A DNA stretch of 33,914 nucleotides from Companilactobacillus nuruki. GTDB lineage: Bacteria > Bacillota > Bacilli > Lactobacillales > Lactobacillaceae. The stretch is taken from the NCBI RefSeq assembly GCF_002872255.1, contig NZ_NIPR01000009.1:1-33914 (forward strand), given 5' to 3'. Each line of letters opens with the position of its first letter. Position 1 is the first letter of the stretch. The notes under the pieces were generated by a model that had not been told where the DNA came from, made no database searches, and worked only from the letters and a program-made list of their open reading frames with translations. The position numbers were made by a program, and so were the translations under genes. This document shows positions 13,871-22,755 of the stretch, piece after piece.

Positions 13871-16663
13871 ATGGCATTGCGCCACTTTGCTTTTAAGAAA
13901 GATTTGGAGGGGATTTCTATCAAAGCTTGGGAGCTATTTAGATTAGATATAAAGAGGACGTTACAGTCAAAACCTGCAACATTATTAATGTTGGCTTTGA
14001 TTATTTTACCATGTCTGTATTGTTGGTTTAACGTTTGGGCTCTGTGGGATCCTTATTCAAACACAGGTGGTCTAAAAGTTGGTGTTTATTCCGATGATCA
14101 GGCCGTTGAACTTGAGGGACAAAAAATTGAAATTGGCGATCAATTAATTGCTAATTTAAAGAAAAACAAAAAACTTGGTTGGACTTTCGTTGACTCCAAG
14201 AAGGAATTAGACCAAGGAGTCAAAGATGGTTCCTTTTATGCCGGAATTTATGTACCCAAGAATTTCTCTAAGGATATAGTTAGTTTCTTGTCTGGTAAAA
14301 TCAAGAAACCTAATTTAGTATTCTCGGTTAATCAGAAAATAAATGCGGTCGCCCCGAAGTTAACTGAGTCGGGGGCAACGACACTGCAAAACACAATTTC
14401 AGACGAATTTATTGGTACAGTAAGTAAGACTATTACCAAAGCATTGAACAAGTCTGGAGTTGATATTGAGCACAACCTACCAATGTTACGGCGGCTTTCA
14501 AGTCTGCTTATTACCACTGATGACAATCTACCAGAATTGCAAGATATCATGGACAAAGTTCAACAAGCCAATACAATTGTTCCTAATTTAAACCAAAAAT
14601 TACAACAAGCAAATGATATGTATGGCTATCTTCCACTATTGAATCAAGATGCCCAAAAATTAGTCAATTTGAATAACTTTTTACCATTAGCGGATGCTGG
14701 TGGCACAGCAGCTAAGGATCTTCAAACCAAGATACCTGACATTCAAAGTGCTGGTTCACAAGTCAATGAGATCGATAATGATTTTGGTAAAATTTCCAAC
14801 CTAATGGATACAAGTATTACTCAGGTTGAAAACGGTATTCAAGTTATTGATAAGGTTCAAAATGTTATGCCTGATATTCAACAATTAGGGCAAGATGCTG
14901 AAAATGCTACTAATAAAGCTAACAACGAATTAATTCCTAAGATTCAACAGGCCCTTCCAGTAATCAAGACAACCGTTGATACCGGTTTATCAATGATTTA
15001 TAACATTGCTAATCAAATCAGCAATTCGTTATCCAATGCCAACGATTTGATCGATAAAATTAAAGAAGATCCTAAAAATCAACAATTAAAGGATCAACTA
15101 AAAACAGTTATCCAAAATATAGCAACTGATGCTACGCAATTGGCTAAAGTAAGTCGTCAAATCGCCTCATCCCTTAATGATCTGCAAAACTTCTATAATA
15201 ATTTAGCTGATCAATTAGGAAACGATAAAACAACCATCTTTGATAAACCTATTCAGCACCTTAATGACTTGGCAACTTTAAATGACACTTTAAGTGACAA
15301 AGCCAATGACATTTTAAATAATTACAGTGATCTTAATACTACTGATCTTCAAAATAAATTAACTGATCTACAATCACAAGCTGATAAGATCGCTGACGGA
15401 ATTACTGATATTAAGGCCTTAAATATCATGGACAGTGTTTCTAGCACCATTAGTAGCGTTTCAACGCTCTTAAAAGATGCTGGTACAACATTAAGTCAAG
15501 TTAACAATAATATTATTCCTGCTATTCCTGGACTTTTGAATAATACTAAAGGTGTTTTGCAAACTGCTTTAACTTACCTTCAAAAGTACCAAAAACAATT
15601 GCCTGCTGTTGGTAACGAAATTCACGACGCTAACCAATTGCTAAACGGGAACATGGGCAATATTGTAACAGGTATTAATTTGGTTAACGATTTTTATAAT
15701 AATGATTATCCAACTTTGAAGAAGAAACTATCCACCGCTACATTCTTCGTTCAATATCAATTACCACAAATTGAAAACGAATTAACTACAACCTTGAATC
15801 TGGTTAACTCTAAAACTCCTGAACTAGAACAAGCTCTGTCAACAGCTAATGATTTTGCTGAAAATGATTGGCCACAGCTAAAGAAGGATGTTCATCATTC
15901 CGCCAAGTTGTTGAAAAAGGGCGAAAAGAACGTTGATCTAGAAGCTCTTATCAAGCTAATGAAGTCTGATGCTAATAAAGAATCTGACTTTTTCTCTAAC
16001 CCAGTTCATTTGAAACAAGTCAATTTATACGATGTACCAAATTATGGTTCTGCTAGTGCTCCTTTCTATTTAGCATTATGTATTTGGGTTGGTGCCTTGC
16101 TTCTATCCAGTGTTTTCACAGTTCATTTCCAATTAAACGATCGTCAAAAATATCGTTACACATTTAAACAACGATTCAATGGTCGTTACTTAACCTTTGG
16201 CTTTTTAAACCAATTACAAGCAATTGCTGCAGCACTTGGTAATCTCTTTATCATTCATGCTTATGTAAAAGAAAAAGTCTTTTTAGTACTATTCTGTATG
16301 CTAGTCAGTTTCGTCTTCATATCAATTCTCTACTCACTGGTTCAGATGTTCGGTACGGTTGGTAAGGGATTAGGTATTATCATTCTGGTACTTTCAATTT
16401 CCGGTGCCGGTGGTAACTTCCCAGTCGTCCTATCAGATGGTTTCTTCAGGTTTATCAATCCATACTTACCATTTACCTATGCTGTTAATCTGATTCGTGA
16501 AGCAGTTGGTGGTATTTACTGGCCAAATGCAACAAAGGATATTATCATATTAATAGCCTTCGGAGTAGCCTTTTATCTCCTAGGTCTACTAACTACTGAA
16601 AAGCTCAAACCATTTATGCACAAGCTTCACAAGAGTGCTAAGAAGAGTATGATTATTGAATAA
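13871..16663 (+). CDS. YhgE/Pip domain membrane protein
   Basis: Large envelope protein of 930 aa. Seen: one N-terminal transmembrane helix (LLMLALIILPCLYCWFNVWA, near residue 37), a large extracytoplasmic region of about 650 residues rich in Asn, Gln, Leu and Asp with heptad-like helical repeats, and five to six C-terminal membrane segments (about 735-920) of the ABC-2 permease type. The WALWDPYSNTGGLKVGVYSDDQ block and the GAGGNFPVVLSDGFFRFINPYLPFTY block (split across about 850-880) are typical of the YhgE/Pip family, which includes the phage infection protein and relatives of EsaA/YueB. The role here is unknown. Start: ATG 13871 lacks a visible RBS. A strong GGAGGGG (13906-13912) lies 7-8 bases before an ATC codon at 13919, where homologues often begin, so the true start is uncertain. 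Confidence 0.92.
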   Translation: MALRHFAFKKDLEGISIKAWELFRLDIKRTLQSKPATLLMLALIILPCLYCWFNVWALWDPYSNTGGLKVGVYSDDQAVELEGQKIEIGDQLIANLKKNKKLGWTFVDSKKELDQGVKDGSFYAGIYVPKNFSKDIVSFLSGKIKKPNLVFSVNQKINAVAPKLTESGATTLQNTISDEFIGTVSKTITKALNKSGVDIEHNLPMLRRLSSLLITTDDNLPELQDIMDKVQQANTIVPNLNQKLQQANDMYGYLPLLNQDAQKLVNLNNFLPLADAGGTAAKDLQTKIPDIQSAGSQVNEIDNDFGKISNLMDTSITQVENGIQVIDKVQNVMPDIQQLGQDAENATNKANNELIPKIQQALPVIKTTVDTGLSMIYNIANQISNSLSNANDLIDKIKEDPKNQQLKDQLKTVIQNIATDATQLAKVSRQIASSLNDLQNFYNNLADQLGNDKTTIFDKPIQHLNDLATLNDTLSDKANDILNNYSDLNTTDLQNKLTDLQSQADKIADGITDIKALNIMDSVSSTISSVSTLLKDAGTTLSQVNNNIIPAIPGLLNNTKGVLQTALTYLQKYQKQLPAVGNEIHDANQLLNGNMGNIVTGINLVNDFYNNDYPTLKKKLSTATFFVQYQLPQIENELTTTLNLVNSKTPELEQALSTANDFAENDWPQLKKDVHHSAKLLKKGEKNVDLEALIKLMKSDANKESDFFSNPVHLKQVNLYDVPNYGSASAPFYLALCIWVGALLLSSVFTVHFQLNDRQKYRYTFKQRFNGRYLTFGFLNQLQAIAAALGNLFIIHAYVKEKVFLVLFCMLVSFVFISILYSLVQMFGTVGKGLGIIILVLSISGAGGNFPVVLSDGFFRFINPYLPFTYAVNLIREAVGGIYWPNATKDIIILIAFGVAFYLLGLLTTEKLKPFMHKLHKSAKKSMIIE

Positions 16664-16690
16664 TCTTATCGGAAAAGGGGTAGTAAGTAT

Positions 16691-17140
16691 TTGTCTGATA
16701 TAAAAATGAAATCTTATCGACCTTTCATGACTGAAAATTTTATTTGGGATTTTCCCACTCGTTTTAATCTCAAAGATGTTAGTCAATTTTTGGGCGAAGA
16801 TATTGATCCTACAACCGAATATATTTCCAATAGTGCTAAAGTAATTATGCGCAATGAAGGTATTTATTGGTTAGTCGAAAAAAAACATTCCCAAGAAATC
16901 GTTGCTTTGATAAGTTTGAGTGACCTTGATTTAGAAACAAATAAAGCCGCTTTAATGATCACTCTTAAGAATATTTCAACTGAAGAAAAGCTAGAAATAG
17001 CTCAACGTCTTTTAACTTTTTTGAGAGATCAAATTTCTCTTCAAATAATAGAAATTAATCGTCTGGACCACACAATTCAAGAAAACTTCATAAATAATGG
17101 TTATACTATTTCCAATAATAATCTATTAAAGAGGAGTTAA
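16691..17140 (+). CDS. GNAT-like protein, possibly degenerate
   Basis: Cytosolic protein of 149 aa that I recognise only loosely. The centre (YWLVEKKHSQEIVALISLSD) and C-terminal part (IIEINRLDHTIQENFINNGYTI) follow the strand-helix pattern of GNAT acetyltransferases, including the late FINNGY, comparable to the common F-x-x-x-GF/Y ending. The acetyl-CoA loop (R/Q-x-x-G-x-G/A) is not evident: that place reads LKNISTEEKLEIAQRLL. It may be an inactive or binding-only member. Start: TTG 16691 with AAAAGGGG about 10 nt upstream; the ATG at 16706 has no RBS. It sits 27 bases after the YhgE gene and 3 bases before the peptidase gene, so it is co-transcribed. Confidence 0.65.
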   Translation: MSDIKMKSYRPFMTENFIWDFPTRFNLKDVSQFLGEDIDPTTEYISNSAKVIMRNEGIYWLVEKKHSQEIVALISLSDLDLETNKAALMITLKNISTEEKLEIAQRLLTFLRDQISLQIIEINRLDHTIQENFINNGYTISNNNLLKRS

Positions 17141-17143
17141 TAT

Positions 17144-17842
17144 ATGTACGGATATGGTTACGGTTTTGGTTCCAGCTATCTACTGATAATTATTGGTTTA
17201 GTTATTAGTCTATGGGCATCATGGTACGTAAATCATAATTTCAAAAAGTATGATCAGTTCACTAGTCATCATGGAATTAGTGGTGCCGATGCTGCTAGAT
17301 ATATCTTAGATAATGCTGGATTACAAAATATTCAAATTAATAAGGTCAGTGGTAACTTAACTGACAACTACAATCCTGGTAATAAAACTTTGAATCTTTC
17401 TGAATCTACATATGATTCAACCTCAGTTGCGGCGATTGGTGTTGCCGCTCATGAGTGTGGACATGCCATCCAAGATCAAACTAGTTATGTGCCAATGCGT
17501 GTCAGAGCTGCACTGGTTCCAGCCGTTAATCTTGGTTCTAATGCTTCAATTCCTTTGATTATTGTCGGTGCGCTTTTGGGGATGAACCATACACTGATCA
17601 CAATCGGAATTTGGTTATTTGCTTTAGTCGTATTATTTCAAGTGGTTACTTTACCAGTTGAATTTAACGCTTCTGGCCGAGCAATTAAGATTCTTAGCTC
17701 AGGAGATTTGCTAGATAGTGATGAGGTTCCAATGGTTAAACAAGTACTCTTCTCTGCCGCTTTAACCTATGTTGCCGCTGCTATTTCCACAGCCTTACAA
17801 CTCTTACGTCTGATTATCATCTTTGGTGATAATCGAAATTAA
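17144..17842 (+). CDS. YugP-type membrane zinc metallopeptidase
   Basis: Membrane protein of 232 aa (Zn_peptidase_2 family, B. subtilis YugP relatives). Seen: a Gly/Tyr-rich N-terminus (MYGYGYGFGS), a first membrane helix (YLLIIIGLVISLWASWYV), the zinc motif HECGH (103-107, with catalytic E104), a probable third ligand E173 in LPVEFNASGRA, and two or three further hydrophobic segments (about 126-170 and 200-228). The ISGADAARYILD and YNPGNKTLNLSE blocks match the family. The physiological substrate is unknown. RBS GAGGAG before the ATG. Last gene of the DUF915-YhgE operon, ending in a strong terminator. Confidence 0.92.
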   Translation: MYGYGYGFGSSYLLIIIGLVISLWASWYVNHNFKKYDQFTSHHGISGADAARYILDNAGLQNIQINKVSGNLTDNYNPGNKTLNLSESTYDSTSVAAIGVAAHECGHAIQDQTSYVPMRVRAALVPAVNLGSNASIPLIIVGALLGMNHTLITIGIWLFALVVLFQVVTLPVEFNASGRAIKILSSGDLLDSDEVPMVKQVLFSAALTYVAAAISTALQLLRLIIIFGDNRN

Positions 17843-17857
17843 GGCTTATATCTCTAA

Positions 17858-17905
17858 ATAAAGACCCCAATAATTCTAAAACGAGTTATTGGGGTCTTTA
17901 TTTTT
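17858..17905 (+). terminator. Intrinsic terminator of the YhgE operon
   Basis: A perfect 16-bp stem (ATAAAGACCCCAATAA, 17858-17873, with its complement at 17886-17901), a 12-base loop and a following run of Ts. Confidence 0.92.
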
Positions 17906-17996
17906 GAATTAATAATTTAATACGCTAATAAATTAGATTTTATTAGTGTTTTGAAGTAAAATTTTTAATATAAACATATAGAGGGGAATTTATTTT

Positions 17997-19463
17997 ATGA
18001 TTGATGTTTGGATCATCTGGCTAATTCTCATAATTTTGGTAGTCAATACCATTTCTGCATTAATCACCGTCTTCCATAGACCACGTAACATCGTTACCAC
18101 TTGGGCATGGATTTTGGTCTTGGTATTGCTGCCAATCATAGGGTTTTTGATTTATGCTTTCTTGGGCCGTGGGATTGCTCAAGAAAAGATTTTCAATATT
18201 AGTAAACAAGAACACTATAGTTTAAGCCAGCTTAAAAGAATGGCAATTGCAGCTCAAAAGAGGCCTCAAAATGTTTCTCGCTACGATGAGACACACTACG
18301 CCGACCATATAATTCGCTTCTTCAATGAAACCGAGGAAGCACCTTTAACTCGCCATAATGAAATTGAACTATTCTTTGACGGAAAAGAAAAATTTAAACG
18401 TATGTTTGAAGATATCAGAAATGCCAAAGAAACTGTTCACGTTGAATATTATGCTTTTATTAAAAGTAATATTGGTGACGAATTCCTAAAACTACTTACC
18501 CAAAAAGCCAAGGAGGGCTTAGAGGTACGTTTACTTTATGATCCATGGGGTTCAGGTGGTACAAAGCCTCGTTATTTCAAGGAATTTCAGGCTGCAGGTG
18601 GTGAGGTGTTACCCTTTATCACTTCTAAGAATGTTATCGCCAAAACTCGTTTGAACTATCACTTGCATCGTAAAAATGTTGTTATTGATGGTACTATCGG
18701 TTGGATCGGTGGATTTAATGTTGGTGATCAATATGTTAACGTCACTGATAAATTTGGATATTGGCGTGACACACACTCAAGAATTTTTGGTGCCGCCACC
18801 TTGCTTTTACAGGAAAGGTTTTTCCGTGACTGGAATGCTTCATTAGACCGTAATGCCGAACCACTATCTTTCTTAGAAAAGTATTTTCCATCTGACAAGT
18901 TTAACAACGATGCTAATTTACCGATCCAAATTATCTCTGATGGACCTGACAGCCGTGAAGAAATTCTTAAAGATGGTTTCATTGATATGATTGTCAGTGC
19001 TAAAAAGAGTGTCTGGATTCAATCACCCTATCTAGTTCCGGATGATGCGATGTTCACTGCCTTAACTATTGCTGCACGGTCAGGTGTAGATGTTAGAATT
19101 ATGATTCCATGTATGCCAGACCATCCATTCATTTATCGTGCTACACAATATTATGCAAATCTGTTAACTACCTATGGTATCAAAATTTATAGTTATCAAA
19201 AGGGATTCTTGCATGCTAAAACGTCTGTTTTTGATGGTAAGATTTGTTCTGTTGGTTCAATGAATCATGATTTTAGAAGTTATTCATTGAACTTCGAAGC
19301 TAACGCTTTTATCTACGATGCTAAAATCTCTCACCAAATTGCGCGTTCTTTTGAAAATGACATGAAAGATTCATTGCTCCTAACTCCAGAGATAATTAAA
19401 GAACAGGGTGCATGGTTACATTTCAAACAACGTTTTTCAAGATTACTATCACCAATTCTTTAA
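17997..19463 (+). CDS. cls: Cardiolipin synthase
   Basis: Membrane phospholipase-D superfamily enzyme of 488 aa that condenses two phosphatidylglycerols into cardiolipin and glycerol. Seen: two N-terminal membrane helices (about 4-26 and 34-56), first HKD motif H224-x-K226-x4-D231 (YHLHRKNVVIDG) followed by GGFNVGD, second HKD motif H406-x-K408-x4-D413 (FLHAKTSVFDG) followed by SMNHDFRSYSLNFE. Length is normal for the Gram-positive type. RBS GAGGGG 9-10 nt before the ATG. A hairpin follows at once, with a TauE-family gene 58 bases downstream that may be partly co-transcribed. Confidence 0.96.
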   Translation: MIDVWIIWLILIILVVNTISALITVFHRPRNIVTTWAWILVLVLLPIIGFLIYAFLGRGIAQEKIFNISKQEHYSLSQLKRMAIAAQKRPQNVSRYDETHYADHIIRFFNETEEAPLTRHNEIELFFDGKEKFKRMFEDIRNAKETVHVEYYAFIKSNIGDEFLKLLTQKAKEGLEVRLLYDPWGSGGTKPRYFKEFQAAGGEVLPFITSKNVIAKTRLNYHLHRKNVVIDGTIGWIGGFNVGDQYVNVTDKFGYWRDTHSRIFGAATLLLQERFFRDWNASLDRNAEPLSFLEKYFPSDKFNNDANLPIQIISDGPDSREEILKDGFIDMIVSAKKSVWIQSPYLVPDDAMFTALTIAARSGVDVRIMIPCMPDHPFIYRATQYYANLLTTYGIKIYSYQKGFLHAKTSVFDGKICSVGSMNHDFRSYSLNFEANAFIYDAKISHQIARSFENDMKDSLLLTPEIIKEQGAWLHFKQRFSRLLSPIL

Positions 19464-19466
19464 ACA

Positions 19467-19498
19467 ATACCCTAGTAGACATCATGTCTCTAGGGTAT
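19467..19498 (+). terminator. Hairpin between cls and the TauE gene
   Basis: ATACCCTAG (19467-19475) pairs with CTAGGGTAT (19490-19498), and the stem continues as AGACAT/ATGTCT after one bulged T. Only a weak T-run follows (ATTCTTTCC), so it may be a leaky terminator or a processing/attenuation element ahead of the next RBS. Confidence 0.6.
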
Positions 19499-19521
19499 AT
19501 TCTTTCCTGGAGGTTGATCTC

Positions 19522-20250
19522 GTGACATACTTTCTCGTTATAATAATTACTCTTTTCGGAGCCCTAATGCGAACAGTCTTCGGATTTGGAGAAGCTTTAG
19601 TTACGATGCCTTTACTTGCATTAATTGCATTCGATCTACAAACCTCGACTGCCTTAATAGGTGCCCTAGGATTACTAGTAGCCATACCCGTTGCCATAAA
19701 GTATCGTCAACATATTGACCTTCAAACACTCAAAAGGTTAGTTCTTGGTTCAATTTTGGGTATTCCCCTCGGAATCTTGATCATTAAACTTGGTTCTCCC
19801 ATAATCATCATGAAAATATTAGGAATGTTTATCATTCTTTATGGGAGCTATAATCTATATGCGCTAAAACATCCTCGCCCCGCACTAAATTTAAGCAATC
19901 GCTATGATTATTTGGCAGGAATCATTTCAGGAATATTAGGTGCTTCTTTTAACAGTCACGGCGTTCCCATTGTCGTTTATGGAACTATTAAAAAGTGGGA
20001 TTCTGATAAATTACGTGGAATTTTACAGGGTCATTTTGTTTGCGTAGGTACTTTAGTAGTTTTGAGCCAACTAGGTTCAGGAATGTGGAATATGACGGTT
20101 GTAAAACTACTGGCTATCATTATCCCGCTACTTTTTATTGTTGTACCTTTTGGAAATTGGGTGGGTTCCAAGATAGATAGTGAGCATTTTACAAAGTATG
20201 TTTTTGGAATTTTAATTTTATTCGGATTTATTCTCTTAATAAAAAATTAA
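19522..20250 (+). CDS. TauE/SafE family permease
   Basis: Polytopic membrane protein of 242 aa. Seen: about eight hydrophobic segments, an N-terminal FGALMRTVFGFGEALVTMPL segment (the first family repeat, with its Gly-rich GFGEALV) and a second repeat around ISGILGASFNSHGVPIVVYG. TauE/SafE proteins are proposed exporters of sulfite, sulfoacetate or other organic anions; the substrate cannot be assigned here. Start: GTG 19522 with GGAGG 8-9 nt upstream. An in-frame extension to 19408 overlaps cls and the hairpin and is rejected. A strong terminator follows. Confidence 0.88.
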   Translation: MTYFLVIIITLFGALMRTVFGFGEALVTMPLLALIAFDLQTSTALIGALGLLVAIPVAIKYRQHIDLQTLKRLVLGSILGIPLGILIIKLGSPIIIMKILGMFIILYGSYNLYALKHPRPALNLSNRYDYLAGIISGILGASFNSHGVPIVVYGTIKKWDSDKLRGILQGHFVCVGTLVVLSQLGSGMWNMTVVKLLAIIIPLLFIVVPFGNWVGSKIDSEHFTKYVFGILILFGFILLIKN

Positions 20251-20268
20251 TAATGGTATAGAAGACAC

Positions 20269-20310
20269 AAAAAGCACAGTCAATTATTAGAATTGACTGT
20301 GCTTTTTTAT
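20269..20310 (+). terminator. Intrinsic terminator after the TauE gene
   Basis: AAAAAGCACAGTCAATT pairs perfectly with its complement at 20291-20307 across a five-base loop, followed by Ts. Confidence 0.92.
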
Positions 20311-20346
20311 TTCCTAGATTAAATAAATTTTAATTTTCATGATTTT

Positions 20347-20380
20347 ATTCTAACTTCAATTAGAATGATAGTGCTATAAT
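20347..20380 (+). promoter_or_regulatory. Extended -10 promoter with operator-like inverted repeat (DUF969 operon)
   Basis: TGCTATAAT (20372-20380) is a perfect extended -10. No good -35 is present. Instead a perfect inverted repeat ATTCTAA-N6-TTAGAAT (20347-20366) covers the -35 zone, as expected for a repressor or activator site. The regulator is unknown. Confidence 0.65.
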
Positions 20381-20411
20381 ACGCTCATAAATCATGTTAG
20401 GGGTTCTAAAT

Positions 20412-21074
20412 ATGGAATATCTAAGATTAATTGGAATTATTATAATTATATTAGGATTTGCATTTAAATTAGATACTATTGCTGTAGTAGTTGCGGCTGC
20501 TTTAGCAACTGGTCTAGTCTCTGGAATGTCGATTAGTCATGTTCTTACAATTATTGGTAAAGGTTTTATGGATAATCGAATGGTCTCATTATTCTTCCTA
20601 ACTTTACCAATGATCGGTGTTGTTGAAAGTCACGGTATGAAACAGGCCGCAGTGAATGGCATTAGTAAGATCAAAAACTTATCGGCTGGAAAAATATTCA
20701 ATTTGTATTTAGCTATTCGTGAAATAACCGATGCCTTTGGTATCGCCTTATCTGGTCAAGTGCAATTCATCAGACCGTTGATCAACCCAATGGCCCAAGC
20801 AGCTGCTAGTGTAAAACATCCACTTACTGAAAAACAAGTTGATTTGATTAAAGCACGGGCCGCCGCAACCGATAACTTCGGTAATTTCTTTGCTCAAAAC
20901 CTTTTTATCGCTTCTAGCGGTGTCCTATTAATGGCAAGTACCATGAAATCACTGGGACACAATGTCTCAACTACTAGCATCGTGCTATATTCAATTCCTG
21001 TAGCGGTAATTACATTCGTTATAGTTGGCTATTACAATATTCGTTTTGATAAGAAATTCGATATTGATAAATAA
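20412..21074 (+). CDS. DUF969 family membrane protein
   Basis: Integral membrane protein of 220 aa with about six hydrophobic segments. Seen: the N-terminal LRLIGIIIIILGFAFKLDTI, the FFLTLPMIGVVESHGMKQAA and REITDAFGIALSGQVQFIRP blocks, and ARAAATDNFGNFFAQNLFIA, all typical of DUF969. Start: ATG 20412 with TAGGGG 8 nt upstream; a more distal ATG at 20394 would put the RBS inside the gene. It is followed 12 bases later by DUF979 and then by pyroglutamyl peptidase, a conserved trio in Firmicutes. The two DUFs probably form one transporter, with pyroglutamate or pyroglutamyl peptides as a context-based guess. Confidence 0.88.
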   Translation: MEYLRLIGIIIIILGFAFKLDTIAVVVAAALATGLVSGMSISHVLTIIGKGFMDNRMVSLFFLTLPMIGVVESHGMKQAAVNGISKIKNLSAGKIFNLYLAIREITDAFGIALSGQVQFIRPLINPMAQAAASVKHPLTEKQVDLIKARAAATDNFGNFFAQNLFIASSGVLLMASTMKSLGHNVSTTSIVLYSIPVAVITFVIVGYYNIRFDKKFDIDK

Positions 21075-21086
21075 GGAGGTTATCGC

Positions 21087-22004
21087 ATGAATGCTAATAA
21101 TATTCTAGAAATTTTTTATGTATTGATGGGAATCATCATGATATTCGCTAGTATTGAATCATTTCGTGACAAAGACAATTCAGCTCGTATCGGTACTGGA
21201 CTGTTCTGGTTGATTCTGGGCTTGATCTTTGCCATTGGCAGGTATCTTCCCAATCTAGTTATTGGACTATTAATTATATTCATTGGAATTTTATCTTTAA
21301 TGAAACAAATCAAAGTTGGCAAACTCAAAGAGGTCAATAAGGAACTTGCCGAAAAATCTGCTAAAAAACTTGGCGGTTGGCTCTTCTTTCCTAGTATTAT
21401 CTTAGCTGTTCTCTCTATTTTGATTAGCGAATTTACCAAATTAGGTGGTCAAGTTGGTATCGGTATTGCTTCTGTTGTCGCTCTAATAGTTGCGATGATT
21501 CTTTCCAAGGCCGACGCCAAAACAACTTATCATGATAGTGAAAGAATGGTTCGTTCTGTTGGTACAGCTGGTATCTTGCCACAATTGCTTGCTACCTTAG
21601 GCGTTATCTTCACCGCTTCAGGTGTTGGAGATATTACTGCTAAAACTATTTCTGGTATCTTCCCTGTTGGAAACCATCTATTGGGTGTTGTCCTCTACTG
21701 TGTGGCCATGGTTATTTTTACCATGATTATGGGAAACGCCTTTGCTGCCTTTGCTGTCATCACAGCCGGAATTGGTGTTCCATTTATTGTCGCTCAAGGT
21801 GGAAACGCCGCCGTTGTTGCTGCTATAGGGATGACCTCAGGTTATTGTGGTACTTTAATGACGCCAATGGCCGCCAACTTCAATTCTCTACCTGTGGCCT
21901 TGATGGAAATGAAGGATAACTTAGGTGTTATCAAGCAACAAGTACCAATCGCATTATCACTATTAGTTATTCAAATTATATTAATGTACTTTTTGGCTTT
22001 TTAA
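21087..22004 (+). CDS. DUF979 family membrane protein
   Basis: Integral membrane protein of 305 aa with about nine hydrophobic segments and a charged cytosolic loop (QIKVGKLKEVNKELAEKSAK, near 81-100). Seen: GNAFAAFAVITAGIGVPFIV and GMTSGYCGTLMTPMAANFNS, small-residue-rich re-entrant-like segments resembling those in ion-transporter superfamily anion carriers. RBS AAGGAGG before the ATG. It lies between DUF969 and pcp, with 12 and 15 bases of separation. It likely forms a two-subunit permease with DUF969 (inference from strict pairing). Confidence 0.88.
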   Translation: MNANNILEIFYVLMGIIMIFASIESFRDKDNSARIGTGLFWLILGLIFAIGRYLPNLVIGLLIIFIGILSLMKQIKVGKLKEVNKELAEKSAKKLGGWLFFPSIILAVLSILISEFTKLGGQVGIGIASVVALIVAMILSKADAKTTYHDSERMVRSVGTAGILPQLLATLGVIFTASGVGDITAKTISGIFPVGNHLLGVVLYCVAMVIFTMIMGNAFAAFAVITAGIGVPFIVAQGGNAAVVAAIGMTSGYCGTLMTPMAANFNSLPVALMEMKDNLGVIKQQVPIALSLLVIQIILMYFLAF

Positions 22005-22019
22005 TTGAGGAGGAAAATT

Positions 22020-22667
22020 ATGAAAATTCTTGTAACTGGTTTTGATCCATTTGGCACTGACAAAATAAATCCTGCTATCGAAGCAGTTAAAAAATTACCC
22101 AATGAAATTGAGGGTGCTGAAATTATTAAATTAGAGATTCCCACCATTTTTAACAAGTGTGCTGAGGTAGTTCATCAAGCTATTCTAGATTACCAACCTG
22201 ACTATGTTTTAGATATTGGTCAAGCAGGTGGACGCTTTGCCTTGACTCCAGAACGTGTTGCAATTAACTTTGATGATGGTCGAATTGCTGATAACGCTGG
22301 TTTTCAACCTCGAAACCAACCAATTCATGAAGACGGTCAAAATGCCTATTTTACTCAACTGCCAGTTAAAGCTATGGCACAGGCAGTAATTGAAGCTGGC
22401 GTCCCTAGCTACGTTTCAACGACTGCTGGAACCTACGTCTGCAACCATATTATGTATCAGGTTCAGTATATGATCGATAAAGAGTTCCCTGATATAAAAG
22501 CTGGTTTCATGCATATACCATTCTTACCTAATCAGGTATTGGATCGACCAGATACACCATGTTTATCTTTGGCTGACGATGTAACTGGTATTACAGCTGC
22601 TATTGGAGCCATTGTCAAACAAGACGGTAAAGGTGATATTGAGGTTATTGGCGGTAGTTTGAATTAA
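22020..22667 (+). CDS. pcp: Pyroglutamyl-peptidase I
   Basis: Cytosolic cysteine peptidase of 215 aa (family C15), which removes N-terminal 5-oxoproline from peptides. Seen: N-terminal [10 protein letters not shown] (3-12), catalytic E78 in [10 protein letters not shown]141 in [13 protein letters not shown] and H165 in GFMHIPFLP. These match the E81/C144/H168 triad of Bacillus enzymes, and 215 aa is the standard length. Start ATG 22020 with GAGGAGG 6 nt upstream; the in-frame ATG-less extension to 22005 is rejected. It ends the DUF969-DUF979-pcp operon with a strong terminator. Confidence 0.97.
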   Translation: MKILVTGFDPFGTDKINPAIEAVKKLPNEIEGAEIIKLEIPTIFNKCAEVVHQAILDYQPDYVLDIGQAGGRFALTPERVAINFDDGRIADNAGFQPRNQPIHEDGQNAYFTQLPVKAMAQAVIEAGVPSYVSTTAGTYVCNHIMYQVQYMIDKEFPDIKAGFMHIPFLPNQVLDRPDTPCLSLADDVTGITAAIGAIVKQDGKGDIEVIGGSLN

Positions 22668-22671
22668 AGCC

Positions 22672-22714
22672 AAAAAGGATCAATCAAATAATTTGTTTGA
22701 TTGATCCTTTTTTT
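22672..22714 (+). terminator. Intrinsic terminator after pcp
   Basis: A 17-bp perfect stem (AAAAAGGATCAATCAAA with its complement at 22696-22712), short loop and T-run. Confidence 0.93.
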
Positions 22715-22755
22715 ATGAAAATTTCAAATAAATATAAAATATTGTAAATATTATT

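Noticed and set aside
13871-16663. YhgE/Pip gene as part of a prophage
   Set aside because: No phage structural, integrase or lysis genes nearby; the family is a normal chromosomal envelope protein despite the phage infection protein name.
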